This document shows, one piece after another, positions 1 to 9,106 of a DNA stretch of 21,422 bases. The DNA comes from a virus, in IMG/VR virus record IMGVR_UViG_3300022925_003753, positions 1-21,422 of that record; one strand, given 5' to 3'. The notes beneath the pieces are model-generated. The model worked only from the letters and a program-made list of their open reading frames with translations. It did not search any database and was not told the origin of the DNA. The translations under genes and the position numbers were made by a program. Within the stretch, counting starts at the first letter, position 1, and every line of letters starts with the position of its first letter.

Positions 1-3000
1 GCCTCTGATCCAGAGTGGTTTGACGAGGAGACTCGAAGAAGTGTAGTAAAATTAAACCCCTATCTTTCTATGCGTAAAGAGACCGCTAAGGAAAGAGAGG
101 AAAGGCTAAAAGATTTTGATCCTGACTATTTTATTCAAAACGCAGAGAAGGAGCTTGAGTCGGTTATCCCTTTTATGCGTTCACCTATTTTCCAGAAGTA
201 TGCCGACTTGTACGCTTCAGCCCTAACAGATCAAGAAAAGCGTTCTATCCTAGATGAGGTAAATAACATGCCGATAAAAGGGATAGTCACCAGACAGGAG
301 GTAAAGGCTTTTATAGACCGAATAAAGGCAGTTGATTTAATTAGAAACAACCCAAGTAAGGTTACAATTCAGTGGATGAACACCCAGTACAACGAGGTTG
401 CTGCTGCTCAAAGATTTTTAGAAAATTCTAATCAAAGAGAGCTTTCGAAACTCAAGAAGGAATACCTAGAAGGCTTTTATAGACTAAACGAACAGATTAG
501 AGTTGCAGGGCTAGATGCTGTTTATATGGAGTCCGATCCAAGTTACAGACCAGATATAGATTCTTTAGTTAAACAAAGAGATGCCTACATCAAGAGTTAT
601 GAAAACTTAGTTAAGAACGAAAGGCCAAAAGCTAAAAAAGTAGAGAAGAAAGAGGTTAAGAATTTCTACGACGGCCCTGAAGCGTTTGAGATAATGACCG
701 AGATTCTTAGGGAGCAAGAGAAGATGAGGATACACGAGTCCTTCCTTCGTCTTGTTAAGCTTCTTGCTATGGGTATGCCTAAGTCAGCGATGAATGCTAG
801 GATGTTCAACCTAGAGGTTTTGAGAAAAGTTCACGCTTTAGACCCAGACAACAAGGGCGGATTAATATCAAACCTGTGGTCTCATGAAAATCTAGACAGT
901 TTCTACAGAGAAACATTTCCTGCTTATGAAAAAATCATGCAGGAGGACAAGATTGGCGATGTAAAAGCATCAACTGGCGAAGAACAGTCAACAGTCCACC
1001 CTCAAGACCCTATACGGAGGAAGGTCTCATCCACAAGTAAGACCTCTGTTGCATACACAGACTCTAGTAAGGGTACAGTTACCCACGGAGATATTTTAAA
1101 TAAGTATAGGAAATTTGCATCTAGCCCCGCTGGAGCAACATTTACTGAAAGTCAGAAGTCTGCTATTTTAGCCCAACACGCGTCTAGTCAACTCCTTGCT
1201 GATTTAGGTCTTAGCCGTAGGAATCATGATGATGTATTAGATTCTCGTCAATATATCATACTAGACCCTGAGTCAGAGGAAACTACTATAAAGCTAGACA
1301 ACTCCGAGCGTGCTTCTGATATAGATGAGTACCACAATGCACTTCTAGATCTTCAGCAAAAAATGTCAGAGCCAGCCTCTCTTGCCTTGGACGACAGTGT
1401 GCTTAAGGAGATTGGCGTTCCCGATGAGGTTATCAAAACAAGGCCTACAAAGAGAGACATCTTAAGGTTCATTGAGCAGAGTAACGAGGAGCTCGATATA
1501 AAATCATCAGAATCTGGCCTCGCTCTGGATATAGATGACTACAACAAGCTATCTAAACTAGAAGCAGTCCGTAATGAGTTATTAAAAGCTAGCGATAGGT
1601 TCTATGCAGCCGAGGAGAAGCTGCACGGTGCTATGTCTGAAGAAGGTTATTTTATAACCCCTCAGATGCTTGCTCTTTCAATATGGTCTGAGTCTCCCTT
1701 AAGCTCCTCTGCCCAGGTTGCGAAAGACCCTCAAAAAGATGCTAGGGGAGGTTGGAAACCTACGATGCAAGATAACGGGCTAGACGAGTTTTTAACTGCT
1801 AATAACCCTGCTTCACAAGATAAAGAACTAAAAGGCTGGATAGATAGAGATACAGAGTTTTTATCCAACCGCATATACAAGTCTAAGAACGGTAAGGACA
1901 ATACCATATTAGACATCCTTTCAGAAATCGTACCTCAGAGAGAGAATGATTTTTCCGTAGCTCTAGAGGCATATTATGGTTTTCTATCTAAAGCACCCCT
2001 AACAGAGGTTCAAAACGCCATCCTAGATCATCTTAATAAGTTTGGTATTAAGAGTGGTATCAAGAAGTTTAAAGTTCCAGATTCTTCTACATTAGAAACA
2101 GCAATCCAGAAGCTTTCAGGTCTTTTAAGAGACGCTAGCAAGGAAAACCAGTTAAAGAAGACAAGACTTTCGTCATACTCTGGAAACGCAATTTTCATGA
2201 ATGACGGAGGTAATGTAAGAAGAAGAAGAATGAATCTCATACCTCCCGAGACATATCTTAATTTTATAGATAAGCTTATAGAGGGTGCAAAGCAAAGAGA
2301 GTACTCTCCTAGAAAATCTTTATTTCTTAGAACAAATACTGGCGTTTTAGATATTAAGCAAGAAGGTCGAGTCATCCAGACCCTTACATTTTCTGACAAC
2401 AAATCTATGGATAGGTTCGTCAAGAATATGAATGGCGTATTTTCTCAAACTAAAGAGCAGTACAAATCTTCTTTCGTAGCTCTTATGGGCTTAGATGTCG
2501 TAAGTAATAGAAAGCAGTTAGATGCAAAAAAGATAGGCGATTTAGTTATATACAAAGGCTCTCTACATAAGGTTGAGGCAAAAGGCGAAGATGGTAAAAA
2601 GGTTGTAGCTCAGGGTTTTGAAGAGATATTCAAAAACAAAGACGGAAGCTATAACTACGCAAGGTTGCAGACTGCCTTCATGATCGCCTTCGCAAAATCA
2701 GATCCAGCTTCTTTTTATGAGAGCGGAGAGGTCAATACAGTAAGCGGTCAGCCCATTGATCGTGCTGGTATATCTGCTGTTGCCAGAGATACTACCTCCA
2801 TAAATTCCATAAGCCCTGACCTTCTTGATGCCATAGGAACCGACCTTGGTGCTGGTATATCTAAAAACATACATGATGACATAAACGACTACGAGTCTCT
2901 GCAAGACCAAGCTAGTTCTGGTCAAGATCTTGATTCACCCGTTATAGAGAAAAACCTTTCAGGTTTCCAAAAGATTTTAAAATGGATTATTGGTAATCAG

Positions 3001-6000
3001 TCTTTTTCTGATGCATTCACCCGTGCAGGTGTTGAGAAGAAGTTTAAGCTTAACGAGTCTATACGAAGGAATCTAGTTAGCAGGGTAAAGCATTCGCTTC
3101 ACTCTGGCATAGTCAACAGTTACTACGAGCTAGAGCAGATGAATGAGCTCATGATCCAGGATCTTATAAAACAAGGTGTAATTGATCCTAATAACAAGGC
3201 GGATATGGACTCTGTCAGGCTCAATCAAAAGATCCGTCTCTACACGGGCAAGACAGGTGTTGAAGTAGACGAAGCAAAAGCTCAATATGAAACTCCTTTC
3301 ATGGAGAAAATTTCAGAGCTTAATGTGGAAGATCCTTTGAAGTTTTTCGGTGATTTTGCTTACGCTAGGTTTGCCAAAATAAGAAACAAATACATTCGGG
3401 AGAAGTATAAAAAGAGCCCTATGCTTGAAGGCAAAGATAAGGAAGGGAATATCCTGGGCTCAGGTATGTCAGAAAAAGAGGCTGACAGAATACTAAAAAC
3501 AACAGAAAAGCATCCTGAATTCAAAAAACTAGACAGCATAGTTAAAGACTTCGATAAAATGAACATGGATACCTTGAGAATATTGGTAGAAGGTGAGGTT
3601 CTTTCGGCAGATCAATTTGCACGACTTAAAAAGGCAGCTACTAACGAAAAGGGCGAGTTTGTATGGGCTCCATTAAGAGGTTTTGAAAAAGAGATGATCG
3701 ATGACTACCCAACTGGGTTAGACATGATCCAAGAAATGGTTCACATAGATGAAGTATCAGGAGCCCAGGGTACTGGTTCTGGTTTTAGTCAGACAGGTGG
3801 AAGACTGGCACTTACTGCAGCACTTGGTAGAACCACTAAAGCTAACTCTCATGAGATCTGGGGGAATGCGTTTCGAAGTAACCTTGAGGCTGTGCTTAGA
3901 GCTAACAAGAACAAAGAGACATCTAGAGGTCTTCTTGACTTGTTGAACATGGTAAACAAGGACGAAAAGTTAAAAAAAGAGTGGGGCGGAATCTTTCAAA
4001 TAGTTAGACCGATAGATCTCGGTAAGCACTCCGAGACTAAAAAAGTTCTAAAGCTAAGCTATGACCCTGATTTAGGGGAGGATAAGTCTTACTTTCAGGA
4101 GATGGAAGTAAATGCTCTAGAGTTAGAGGACAATGTGTTTACAGTTCGTGTAAAAGGTGAGCCTGTTTACATCATTTTTAAAGGCGATACAGGAAAGAGA
4201 ATTTCGGATGCTCTGAAGAATAAGAACAACTTTCAGATGGGCCCTATCTTAAGAGCTTTCGGAATAGCTAGCGGGTTTTTCTCCTCTATCTATACTGTTT
4301 GGAACTTGGATTTCATTCTCACTAACTTTTTCAGGGATTTTGTTAGTGGTGTGTTGAACTTAAAATCAGACCAAGAAACGAGAGACATAGCTAAACAGAT
4401 TGTCGATCCTCGATCTATGTACGGCAACTTCAAAGGTATGTATGCAGTAGCAAAAGCCCGAAGAGCTGGTAAGAGTATGGATTCCGTTCTTTCAGATTCT
4501 GACAGAAGGTTCCTAAACGAGGTCATGAAAAAAGACCGAAATGATATAACCGAGGAGGAGTTAACTAAGCTATTCCAGAACCCAGCCATGACAGCTATCG
4601 CCATGCAGAAAGCAGGCGGTAAGGTTGAGTTCTTTGGTCTTATTGATGCAGAGAAGAAAACATCTGACATTATTAGAAAGCTCAAGAGATTCCAAAAGTC
4701 TGGAAAGCCCTTCAATAGTAGAAATGCTGGAACTGTATTTTTTGACTGGGTTAATGACATCAACACAGGTGTTGAGAATGCAACTCGTATGCAGGCTTTC
4801 AAGGTTATGGTAATGAATGGTGCTACCTTTCAGAACGCTGCATATAAAGGAGGTAGAGAGGGCACTGTAGATTTTAACAGAAAAGGAAATTACACAAATG
4901 TTTTCAATGCACTATTCCCATTCTTCGGTGCTGGCATCTCAGGTAATGCTCGTCTTGTAAGAGCACTTACATCTCCCGATATGGGAGGCTCTACTGAGTT
5001 CAAGCAAAGACTTTTGATGAAAATCATTATGGGAGGTTTTGCATACTCACTGCTTATGCGTCTGTACGCAGGCGAGGATGAAGAGACTGAGGAACAGCAC
5101 TGGGATAGGCTGTCGTCATGGGAGAAAAAGCATGGGTTGAATATTTTCCTTAAACCTAACGGAGACGGGGGCAGGGTTGTAGCTCCTCTGCCTTATGGCT
5201 GGAATTTACCCTACGGAATCGGTGCTACGCTTGCAGATTTTGCGGTAGATTCAGCAGGTAAGGCAGACAGGAAGTATGGAGCTTTCGAAGCAGCGTCTGA
5301 AGTCTTAAGCAGTGCAATGGATACATTCCACCCAATGAGTGGCGGTACGGGTCTAGGTAGGGTTATACCACATGCTGTAAGACCTATTTACGAAATATCG
5401 TATAACTCTAACTTTATGGGCAATCCGATCAGACCTGAAAGAAGCCCTTTTGAAAAAGGTGAAAAGCCTGACTCTCAGCTTTATTTTAGTAGTGTAAACC
5501 CCATATCGAAAGATCTTACAAAGACTTTAAATAAATTAACAGGTGGGAACGAAAATCAATCTGGCTTTGTAGATATTTCGCCATCAACTATAGACCACAC
5601 ATTTAGCTATTTCTTCGGTACTATGGGTAGGCAGATTATGGCTATAAGTGGGTTTGGTTACGACAAGCTCAAAGGTAAAACACCTAATATCGGAAGCACT
5701 AGAGCTATACCTGTTGTATCTAGGTTGTACAAAGACGAGACAAGAGACACTCAGATGCAGTCAAGGTACTATGACCTTAGCAAACTTACTGGAAGCTACG
5801 ACACGCATTATCAATACCTTCTAAAAAATGGCAGAGGTCGAGAAGCTAAAGATTTCTACAATAAGAATAAAAACTATTTTAAGATATACTCTTTGATAAG
5901 TTCCCAGAAGAGCAGATCTGGTAAAATGAAGAGAGACATCAACAAAAGAATAAAGTCTGGAATTGATAGGTCTAAAATACAACCCCTTGAAGATCGTTTG

Positions 6001-6069
6001 TATCGTGAGAGAATAAAAGGGATGTCGTCTATCCTAAAACAAGCGAGGACGCTTGAAATCTACATATGA
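1..6069 (+). CDS. Giant phage polyvalent protein with LPD38-type region (5' partial)
   Basis: The reading frame is open from base 1. The first in-window ATG (70) has no Shine-Dalgarno, and the 23 codons before it read as ordinary coding sequence, so the true start lies upstream and the protein exceeds 2000 aa. Residues below are numbered from ATG 70. Much of it is charged and helical. Around residues 1090-1210 is the pattern 'MSEKEADRILK', 'MDTLRILVEGEVLSADQFA', 'WAPLRGFE', which I recall from phage polyvalent proteins. Residues about 1360-1690 resemble the LPD38 family: a segment reading VYIIFKGDTGKRISDALK, a hydrophobic stretch ending in FILTNFFRDFVSG (about 1396-1430), then FNRKGNYTNVFNALFPFFGA and a further hydrophobic helix (about 1651-1667) followed by an acidic patch and VAPLPYGWNLPYG. 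Such proteins are thought to be packaged and delivered with phage DNA; that role here is inference. It overlaps the portal gene by 4 bases (ATGA). I see no catalytic motif I would trust. Confidence 0.85.
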   Translation, partial: ASDPEWFDEETRRSVVKLNPYLSMRKETAKEREERLKDFDPDYFIQNAEKELESVIPFMRSPIFQKYADLYASALTDQEKRSILDEVNNMPIKGIVTRQEVKAFIDRIKAVDLIRNNPSKVTIQWMNTQYNEVAAAQRFLENSNQRELSKLKKEYLEGFYRLNEQIRVAGLDAVYMESDPSYRPDIDSLVKQRDAYIKSYENLVKNERPKAKKVEKKEVKNFYDGPEAFEIMTEILREQEKMRIHESFLRLVKLLAMGMPKSAMNARMFNLEVLRKVHALDPDNKGGLISNLWSHENLDSFYRETFPAYEKIMQEDKIGDVKASTGEEQSTVHPQDPIRRKVSSTSKTSVAYTDSSKGTVTHGDILNKYRKFASSPAGATFTESQKSAILAQHASSQLLADLGLSRRNHDDVLDSRQYIILDPESEETTIKLDNSERASDIDEYHNALLDLQQKMSEPASLALDDSVLKEIGVPDEVIKTRPTKRDILRFIEQSNEELDIKSSESGLALDIDDYNKLSKLEAVRNELLKASDRFYAAEEKLHGAMSEEGYFITPQMLALSIWSESPLSSSAQVAKDPQKDARGGWKPTMQDNGLDEFLTANNPASQDKELKGWIDRDTEFLSNRIYKSKNGKDNTILDILSEIVPQRENDFSVALEAYYGFLSKAPLTEVQNAILDHLNKFGIKSGIKKFKVPDSSTLETAIQKLSGLLRDASKENQLKKTRLSSYSGNAIFMNDGGNVRRRRMNLIPPETYLNFIDKLIEGAKQREYSPRKSLFLRTNTGVLDIKQEGRVIQTLTFSDNKSMDRFVKNMNGVFSQTKEQYKSSFVALMGLDVVSNRKQLDAKKIGDLVIYKGSLHKVEAKGEDGKKVVAQGFEEIFKNKDGSYNYARLQTAFMIAFAKSDPASFYESGEVNTVSGQPIDRAGISAVARDTTSINSISPDLLDAIGTDLGAGISKNIHDDINDYESLQDQASSGQDLDSPVIEKNLSGFQKILKWIIGNQSFSDAFTRAGVEKKFKLNESIRRNLVSRVKHSLHSGIVNSYYELEQMNELMIQDLIKQGVIDPNNKADMDSVRLNQKIRLYTGKTGVEVDEAKAQYETPFMEKISELNVEDPLKFFGDFAYARFAKIRNKYIREKYKKSPMLEGKDKEGNILGSGMSEKEADRILKTTEKHPEFKKLDSIVKDFDKMNMDTLRILVEGEVLSADQFARLKKAATNEKGEFVWAPLRGFEKEMIDDYPTGLDMIQEMVHIDEVSGAQGTGSGFSQTGGRLALTAALGRTTKANSHEIWGNAFRSNLEAVLRANKNKETSRGLLDLLNMVNKDEKLKKEWGGIFQIVRPIDLGKHSETKKVLKLSYDPDLGEDKSYFQEMEVNALELEDNVFTVRVKGEPVYIIFKGDTGKRISDALKNKNNFQMGPILRAFGIASGFFSSIYTVWNLDFILTNFFRDFVSGVLNLKSDQETRDIAKQIVDPRSMYGNFKGMYAVAKARRAGKSMDSVLSDSDRRFLNEVMKKDRNDITEEELTKLFQNPAMTAIAMQKAGGKVEFFGLIDAEKKTSDIIRKLKRFQKSGKPFNSRNAGTVFFDWVNDINTGVENATRMQAFKVMVMNGATFQNAAYKGGREGTVDFNRKGNYTNVFNALFPFFGAGISGNARLVRALTSPDMGGSTEFKQRLLMKIIMGGFAYSLLMRLYAGEDEETEEQHWDRLSSWEKKHGLNIFLKPNGDGGRVVAPLPYGWNLPYGIGATLADFAVDSAGKADRKYGAFEAASEVLSSAMDTFHPMSGGTGLGRVIPHAVRPIYEISYNSNFMGNPIRPERSPFEKGEKPDSQLYFSSVNPISKDLTKTLNKLTGGNENQSGFVDISPSTIDHTFSYFFGTMGRQIMAISGFGYDKLKGKTPNIGSTRAIPVVSRLYKDETRDTQMQSRYYDLSKLTGSYDTHYQYLLKNGRGREAKDFYNKNKNYFKIYSLISSQKSRSGKMKRDINKRIKSGIDRSKIQPLEDRLYRERIKGMSSILKQARTLEIYI

Positions 6070-8102
6070 TCGATACTAATTTAAAGCTAACAGAAGAGCA
6101 GGAGAGCGATCTCTTAAAGTACGCTTTTGAGCGTGTTGAAAGCTTGAAGATGGACAACAAGGAGAGAATCGAGTCAGATCGATTAAGCTGGAATGTCTAT
6201 CAAAACGACAGGCCAGATAGAGAGATTCTGGATTCTATATACTCAAAATCTAATGTTCCTGTCCCTATGACAACACTTGTCGTAGATCATTTCCTAGCTA
6301 GGGCTGAAGACGAGATCACAGGAACATCTCCTTTCTTTCGTTTTATGCCTCAGGGGAGGTCTGACGAAGTCAAGACCGATGCTTATGACAAGTACTTTAA
6401 TTGGAAGCTAGAAACAGTAGGTCATACTAGAGAAAGGCTTGAGGAGTCCTACCTGCACATCTTTTTACAGAGAGCCTGCATAATGAAAGCAGTCTTCGAA
6501 AATAAGACATCCCAGTGGATGGATTATGAAAGAAATGCTTTGTATAACATTGAAGAAGAATCCTTCGAAGAGATCCCCAATTACGGACCCATTATTGAGG
6601 GAGAGGCTAAGTTCATACAAGATGTAGATATTGAGACAGGGATGCCGATGTTAAGGCTTCAGGAAGACCCATCTTTTGTTATGACTCCTGGCGTTCATGA
6701 GTTTAGACCCTACCCGAATGGGGTACCTACAGAGCAAGTTATATTCAAAGGTGCAAAAAGCGTAGTCATTGACTCTGACAGGTTCTTATGCCCATCAGAT
6801 GTGGAAAGCGTTCAGGATGCTGATTTTGTTGTTGAGCTATACGACAAGCCTCTGAAGTGGGCTGAGAATATGTTTTTAAATCGTGAATGGCTTTCTTACT
6901 CAGAGTTTTCCGAGTCTGTAAAAAAGGATGCAAATAAAAGGACTAACACGAACACTGAGGGTAACTACAACTCAATACCACCCCGTGATGAATCCAAAGA
7001 GGATTTAAGTTTCGACAACAAAGAAAACCCAAGCATTCAGGTGGTTGAGTGCTGGGTTAGAAGAGATGTTTTAGGTACTGGTACGCCTCAAGATTTCTGC
7101 TTATTCTTAGAGCCTGAAACTAAAAAAGCTATCTATTACGAGTATGTAGCTAAAGTGACCCCAGATAACAGACTCCCTTACAGCACAGTTTCTATCGGAA
7201 GGCAGCGTAACAGATGGTGGGGTCCCTCTTTACCAGAAAGAATTTCAGTCTACCAAGAATTTATTGATAAGCAGTTTAACTCTGAGGCTTACAGAAATGA
7301 ACTTACCGCTAACCCTATTGTTGGTGCTAACGCCCATGCAGTCGAGGAAGAGCCTGAAGACATAGAGCTTATGCCAGGTCGTGTTTTTGAGCTTAAGGAC
7401 GGAAATACGGCAGATGACTTCATAAGTTATGTGCAGTTACCTAATGCAGATGCTAAAACACAGCAGATGATCGACTTTGTTTTTGGCTTGGTTCAGCTTT
7501 GGCTAGGAGTAAGTAATATGGCACAAGGGGATTACCAGGCACTTGCTCCTGCTAATACGGCAACAGGTGTTGAAGCTACTCTTAGGGAAGCGTCAAAGAT
7601 CGGCCGTCGATGGATGCGTAGAATAGTAAAAGGGTTCGAAGATCATTTAACTAAGTTAGTAAAGATTACAGCCACTACCTTAGATGAAGAAGAGGTTTTC
7701 GAGTACATGGAGGGCGACATTAAACAGTTTGGATCCATGACTCCTGAATCTGTTAAGAAGATGGAGATCGATGCAACTGTAATACTATCACAGGACCAAG
7801 GCCAAAGGGCTATTGAAAAAGCAAATCTCGCACTACAGGCACAGCAAAGATTCTTCGAGTCACCTCCTGAGATGCGTCCTTTCGTTCGTCCTTTGTGTAA
7901 GCGTATTTTAGATGCACTTGGGTACGAGAATGTTGATGAACTTCTTCCCGAGCAAGCCCCTGCTGATCCAAGGCAAGAGGCGGAGATAATGAAACTTTTA
8001 TCTGACGGAGCTGGATCCCCAGGGCAGGCAGAGGCAAACACTGAAGGATCTGCTGCCGTGATGGGAAACAGTAACCCTCAAGGTCAAAACCAGTATCAAT
8101 AA
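6066..8102 (+). CDS. Portal protein (head-tail connector)
   Basis: A 678-aa protein of usual portal length. Portals form the dodecameric ring at one capsid vertex through which DNA enters and leaves. Visible features are an N-terminal helical region with YSKSNVPVPMTTLVVDHFLA, which sets up the usual segment before the stem; the core around residue 380 (NRWWGPSLPERISVYQEFID); and PANTATGVEATLREASKIGR near residue 493, matching the common portal pattern in which a conserved small-residue turn is followed by a long helix. The C-terminus (from about residue 620) is acidic and then Gly/Gln/Asn-rich and low complexity, as in many portals. The start ATG overlaps the stop of the giant upstream gene (ATGA), implying translational coupling. 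There is no strong SD. The call comes from overall pattern recognition, since portals diverge strongly, but position, length and the downstream capsid genes support it. Confidence 0.85.
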   Translation: MIDTNLKLTEEQESDLLKYAFERVESLKMDNKERIESDRLSWNVYQNDRPDREILDSIYSKSNVPVPMTTLVVDHFLARAEDEITGTSPFFRFMPQGRSDEVKTDAYDKYFNWKLETVGHTRERLEESYLHIFLQRACIMKAVFENKTSQWMDYERNALYNIEEESFEEIPNYGPIIEGEAKFIQDVDIETGMPMLRLQEDPSFVMTPGVHEFRPYPNGVPTEQVIFKGAKSVVIDSDRFLCPSDVESVQDADFVVELYDKPLKWAENMFLNREWLSYSEFSESVKKDANKRTNTNTEGNYNSIPPRDESKEDLSFDNKENPSIQVVECWVRRDVLGTGTPQDFCLFLEPETKKAIYYEYVAKVTPDNRLPYSTVSIGRQRNRWWGPSLPERISVYQEFIDKQFNSEAYRNELTANPIVGANAHAVEEEPEDIELMPGRVFELKDGNTADDFISYVQLPNADAKTQQMIDFVFGLVQLWLGVSNMAQGDYQALAPANTATGVEATLREASKIGRRWMRRIVKGFEDHLTKLVKITATTLDEEEVFEYMEGDIKQFGSMTPESVKKMEIDATVILSQDQGQRAIEKANLALQAQQRFFESPPEMRPFVRPLCKRILDALGYENVDELLPEQAPADPRQEAEIMKLLSDGAGSPGQAEANTEGSAAVMGNSNPQGQNQYQ

Positions 8103-8120
8103 CAAAAAACCTTAAAAGCT

Positions 8121-8345
8121 ATGTTACCAACATTACCAAAATTCAGAAAATACCAAAACTCAAAAATACCTTCGTTCCCCAAGCCATTAAAAAGGAGGCG
8201 GGACAGAAGAAAAAATGAAAATAAAGAAGTTGCAAAAAGATTGTTCGGACCAGACTTTCCAGCTTTCGGTGCGTCTTTAGGCACCATATTTCAACCAGTT
8301 ACTGGTGTTATCAATAAAGTAAATCGAGCCACTTCTGTAAGATAA
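8121..8345 (+). CDS. Small basic protein of unknown function
   Basis: A 74-aa protein, strongly basic in its first half (LKRRRDRRKNENKEVAKR at residues 23-40) with a more hydrophobic C-terminal part (FGASLGTIFQPVTGVIN). It begins 18 bases after the portal stop without a clear SD, and its TAA overlaps the next ATG by one base (TAATG), which supports it as a translated, coupled gene. Small basic proteins are common directly after portals in phages; a nucleic-acid-binding or minor head role is possible but not shown. A 63-aa open frame on the opposite strand (8096-8287) is most likely a shadow. Confidence 0.6.
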   Translation: MLPTLPKFRKYQNSKIPSFPKPLKRRRDRRKNENKEVAKRLFGPDFPAFGASLGTIFQPVTGVINKVNRATSVR

Positions 8346-8620
8346 TGCCAGATATCGTGATGTTTGATAAGTTTTCGGACTTAAAGAGGCTATCCAATGA
8401 TGAATCTTTTTTACATCTTGAGAAACGCTTTCAGACGGAAAGAGGGAGATATCTCACAAAGATGCTCGACCCCTCAACATCGGCAGAGGAAACGCTTGCA
8501 CTCAAGGCAGTCGTTAACGCACTTGAGAAGGTATCGCCTTTGGCTCTCGTCGAAACTGTTATCAAGATCGAAACCAAAAACTTAAAAACATCACATCCTA
8601 AAATGTTTAGAGGTAGTTGA
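8345..8620 (+). CDS. Hypothetical protein (91 aa), helical
   Basis: I do not recognise this protein. It is 91 aa and predicted helical by eye: FDKFSDLKRLSNDESFLHLE, then a stretch with TSAEETLALKAVVNALEKVS, and a basic tail ending KMFRGS. Its ATG shares one base with the stop of the preceding gene (TAATG), and the next gene starts one base after its stop region, so it sits in a tightly coupled run of small genes between portal and tail fibres. No membrane segment, signal peptide or cysteine motif is visible. A minor virion protein or assembly factor is plausible from context only. Confidence 0.6.
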   Translation: MPDIVMFDKFSDLKRLSNDESFLHLEKRFQTERGRYLTKMLDPSTSAEETLALKAVVNALEKVSPLALVETVIKIETKNLKTSHPKMFRGS

Positions 8621-8621
8621 T

Positions 8622-8861
8622 ATGGGTAAATTTAAAGTAATCACATCAAGCGATCCAGACCCTATTCCAGAGGGTCGTTCTTACCGTGTTATATCAGCAC
8701 CTCCTGAAGATAGCTCATATGCATCAAAAGACGACCTTTCAGATCTTGAAGACAGGGTTATTACAACAACTGATCTTAGCCCTCTTACATCTTCAAATGT
8801 AGATTTTTGTATATTTATAGATGGAGGCAATGCATCTAGCTCAAACTGCTCAGGGTATTAG
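8622..8861 (+). CDS. Hypothetical protein (79 aa), acidic
   Basis: I do not recognise this protein. It is acidic and Ser/Asp-rich, opening with MGKFKVITSSDPDPIPEG and closing with a short hydrophobic patch (DFCIFIDGGNASSSNCSGY). The start is well supported: AGAGGT at 8609-8614 lies seven bases before the ATG. The middle (SYASKDDLSDLEDRVI) looks like a short linker or coiled segment of the kind seen near the N-termini of tail-fibre subunits. It precedes the Mtd_N-like gene by two bases, so a small tail or fibre-associated role is a reasonable inference. Confidence 0.6.
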   Translation: MGKFKVITSSDPDPIPEGRSYRVISAPPEDSSYASKDDLSDLEDRVITTTDLSPLTSSNVDFCIFIDGGNASSSNCSGY

Positions 8862-8863
8862 AT

Positions 8864-9106
8864 ATGTCTGTCACAATAGTTATACGAAAAGATTCCGAAG
8901 AAAGGTGGGTTACTTTGAATCCTATCCCTTTTCAAGGCGAGCTTTGTCTAAACACATCCAATAAAAAAATTAAGTGCGGTGATGGATTCAACAACTGGTC
9001 GGATCTGCCATACTTAAACGATAAAGACATAGAAGATTTAAAAAACGAATACGGAAATGAAACCGATTTCCTTTCATCGTATGAACACTATAAAATAAAC
9101 CCATGA
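8864..9106 (+). CDS. Stand-alone Mtd_N-like domain protein
   Basis: This 80-aa protein carries the signature of the N-terminal domain of the Bordetella phage major tropism determinant family (Mtd_N), also found at the N-termini of many phage tail fibres. The pattern is: W15 after a basic beta strand (IVIRKDSEERW), NP at 19-20, GEL at 25-27, KCGDG at 37-41, W45 and LPY at 48-50. In the family this module anchors the receptor-binding protein to the virion. Here nothing follows except about 30 acidic residues, so the module stands alone instead of heading a long fibre. Its TGA overlaps the ATG of the 465-aa fibre-like gene (ATGA), so the two are probably translated together and may form one complex. 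A weak AGGG lies eight bases upstream of the start. Confidence 0.75.
   Translation: MSVTIVIRKDSEERWVTLNPIPFQGELCLNTSNKKIKCGDGFNNWSDLPYLNDKDIEDLKNEYGNETDFLSSYEHYKINP

Noticed and set aside
2028-2423. Minus-strand open frame of 131 codons inside the giant gene
   Set aside because: No SD, no neighbours on that strand, and fully covered by a coherent + strand protein; a shadow frame.
4290-4802. Minus-strand open frame of 170 codons inside the giant gene
   Set aside because: It lies opposite the LPD38-type region, whose conserved pattern is on the + strand; low-complexity Ser/Leu/Phe translation typical of antisense.
8096-8287. Minus-strand 63-codon frame with a hydrophobic stretch after the portal gene
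   Set aside because: Opposite strand to every other gene. The + strand 74-aa ORF has a coupled TAATG junction and is preferred.
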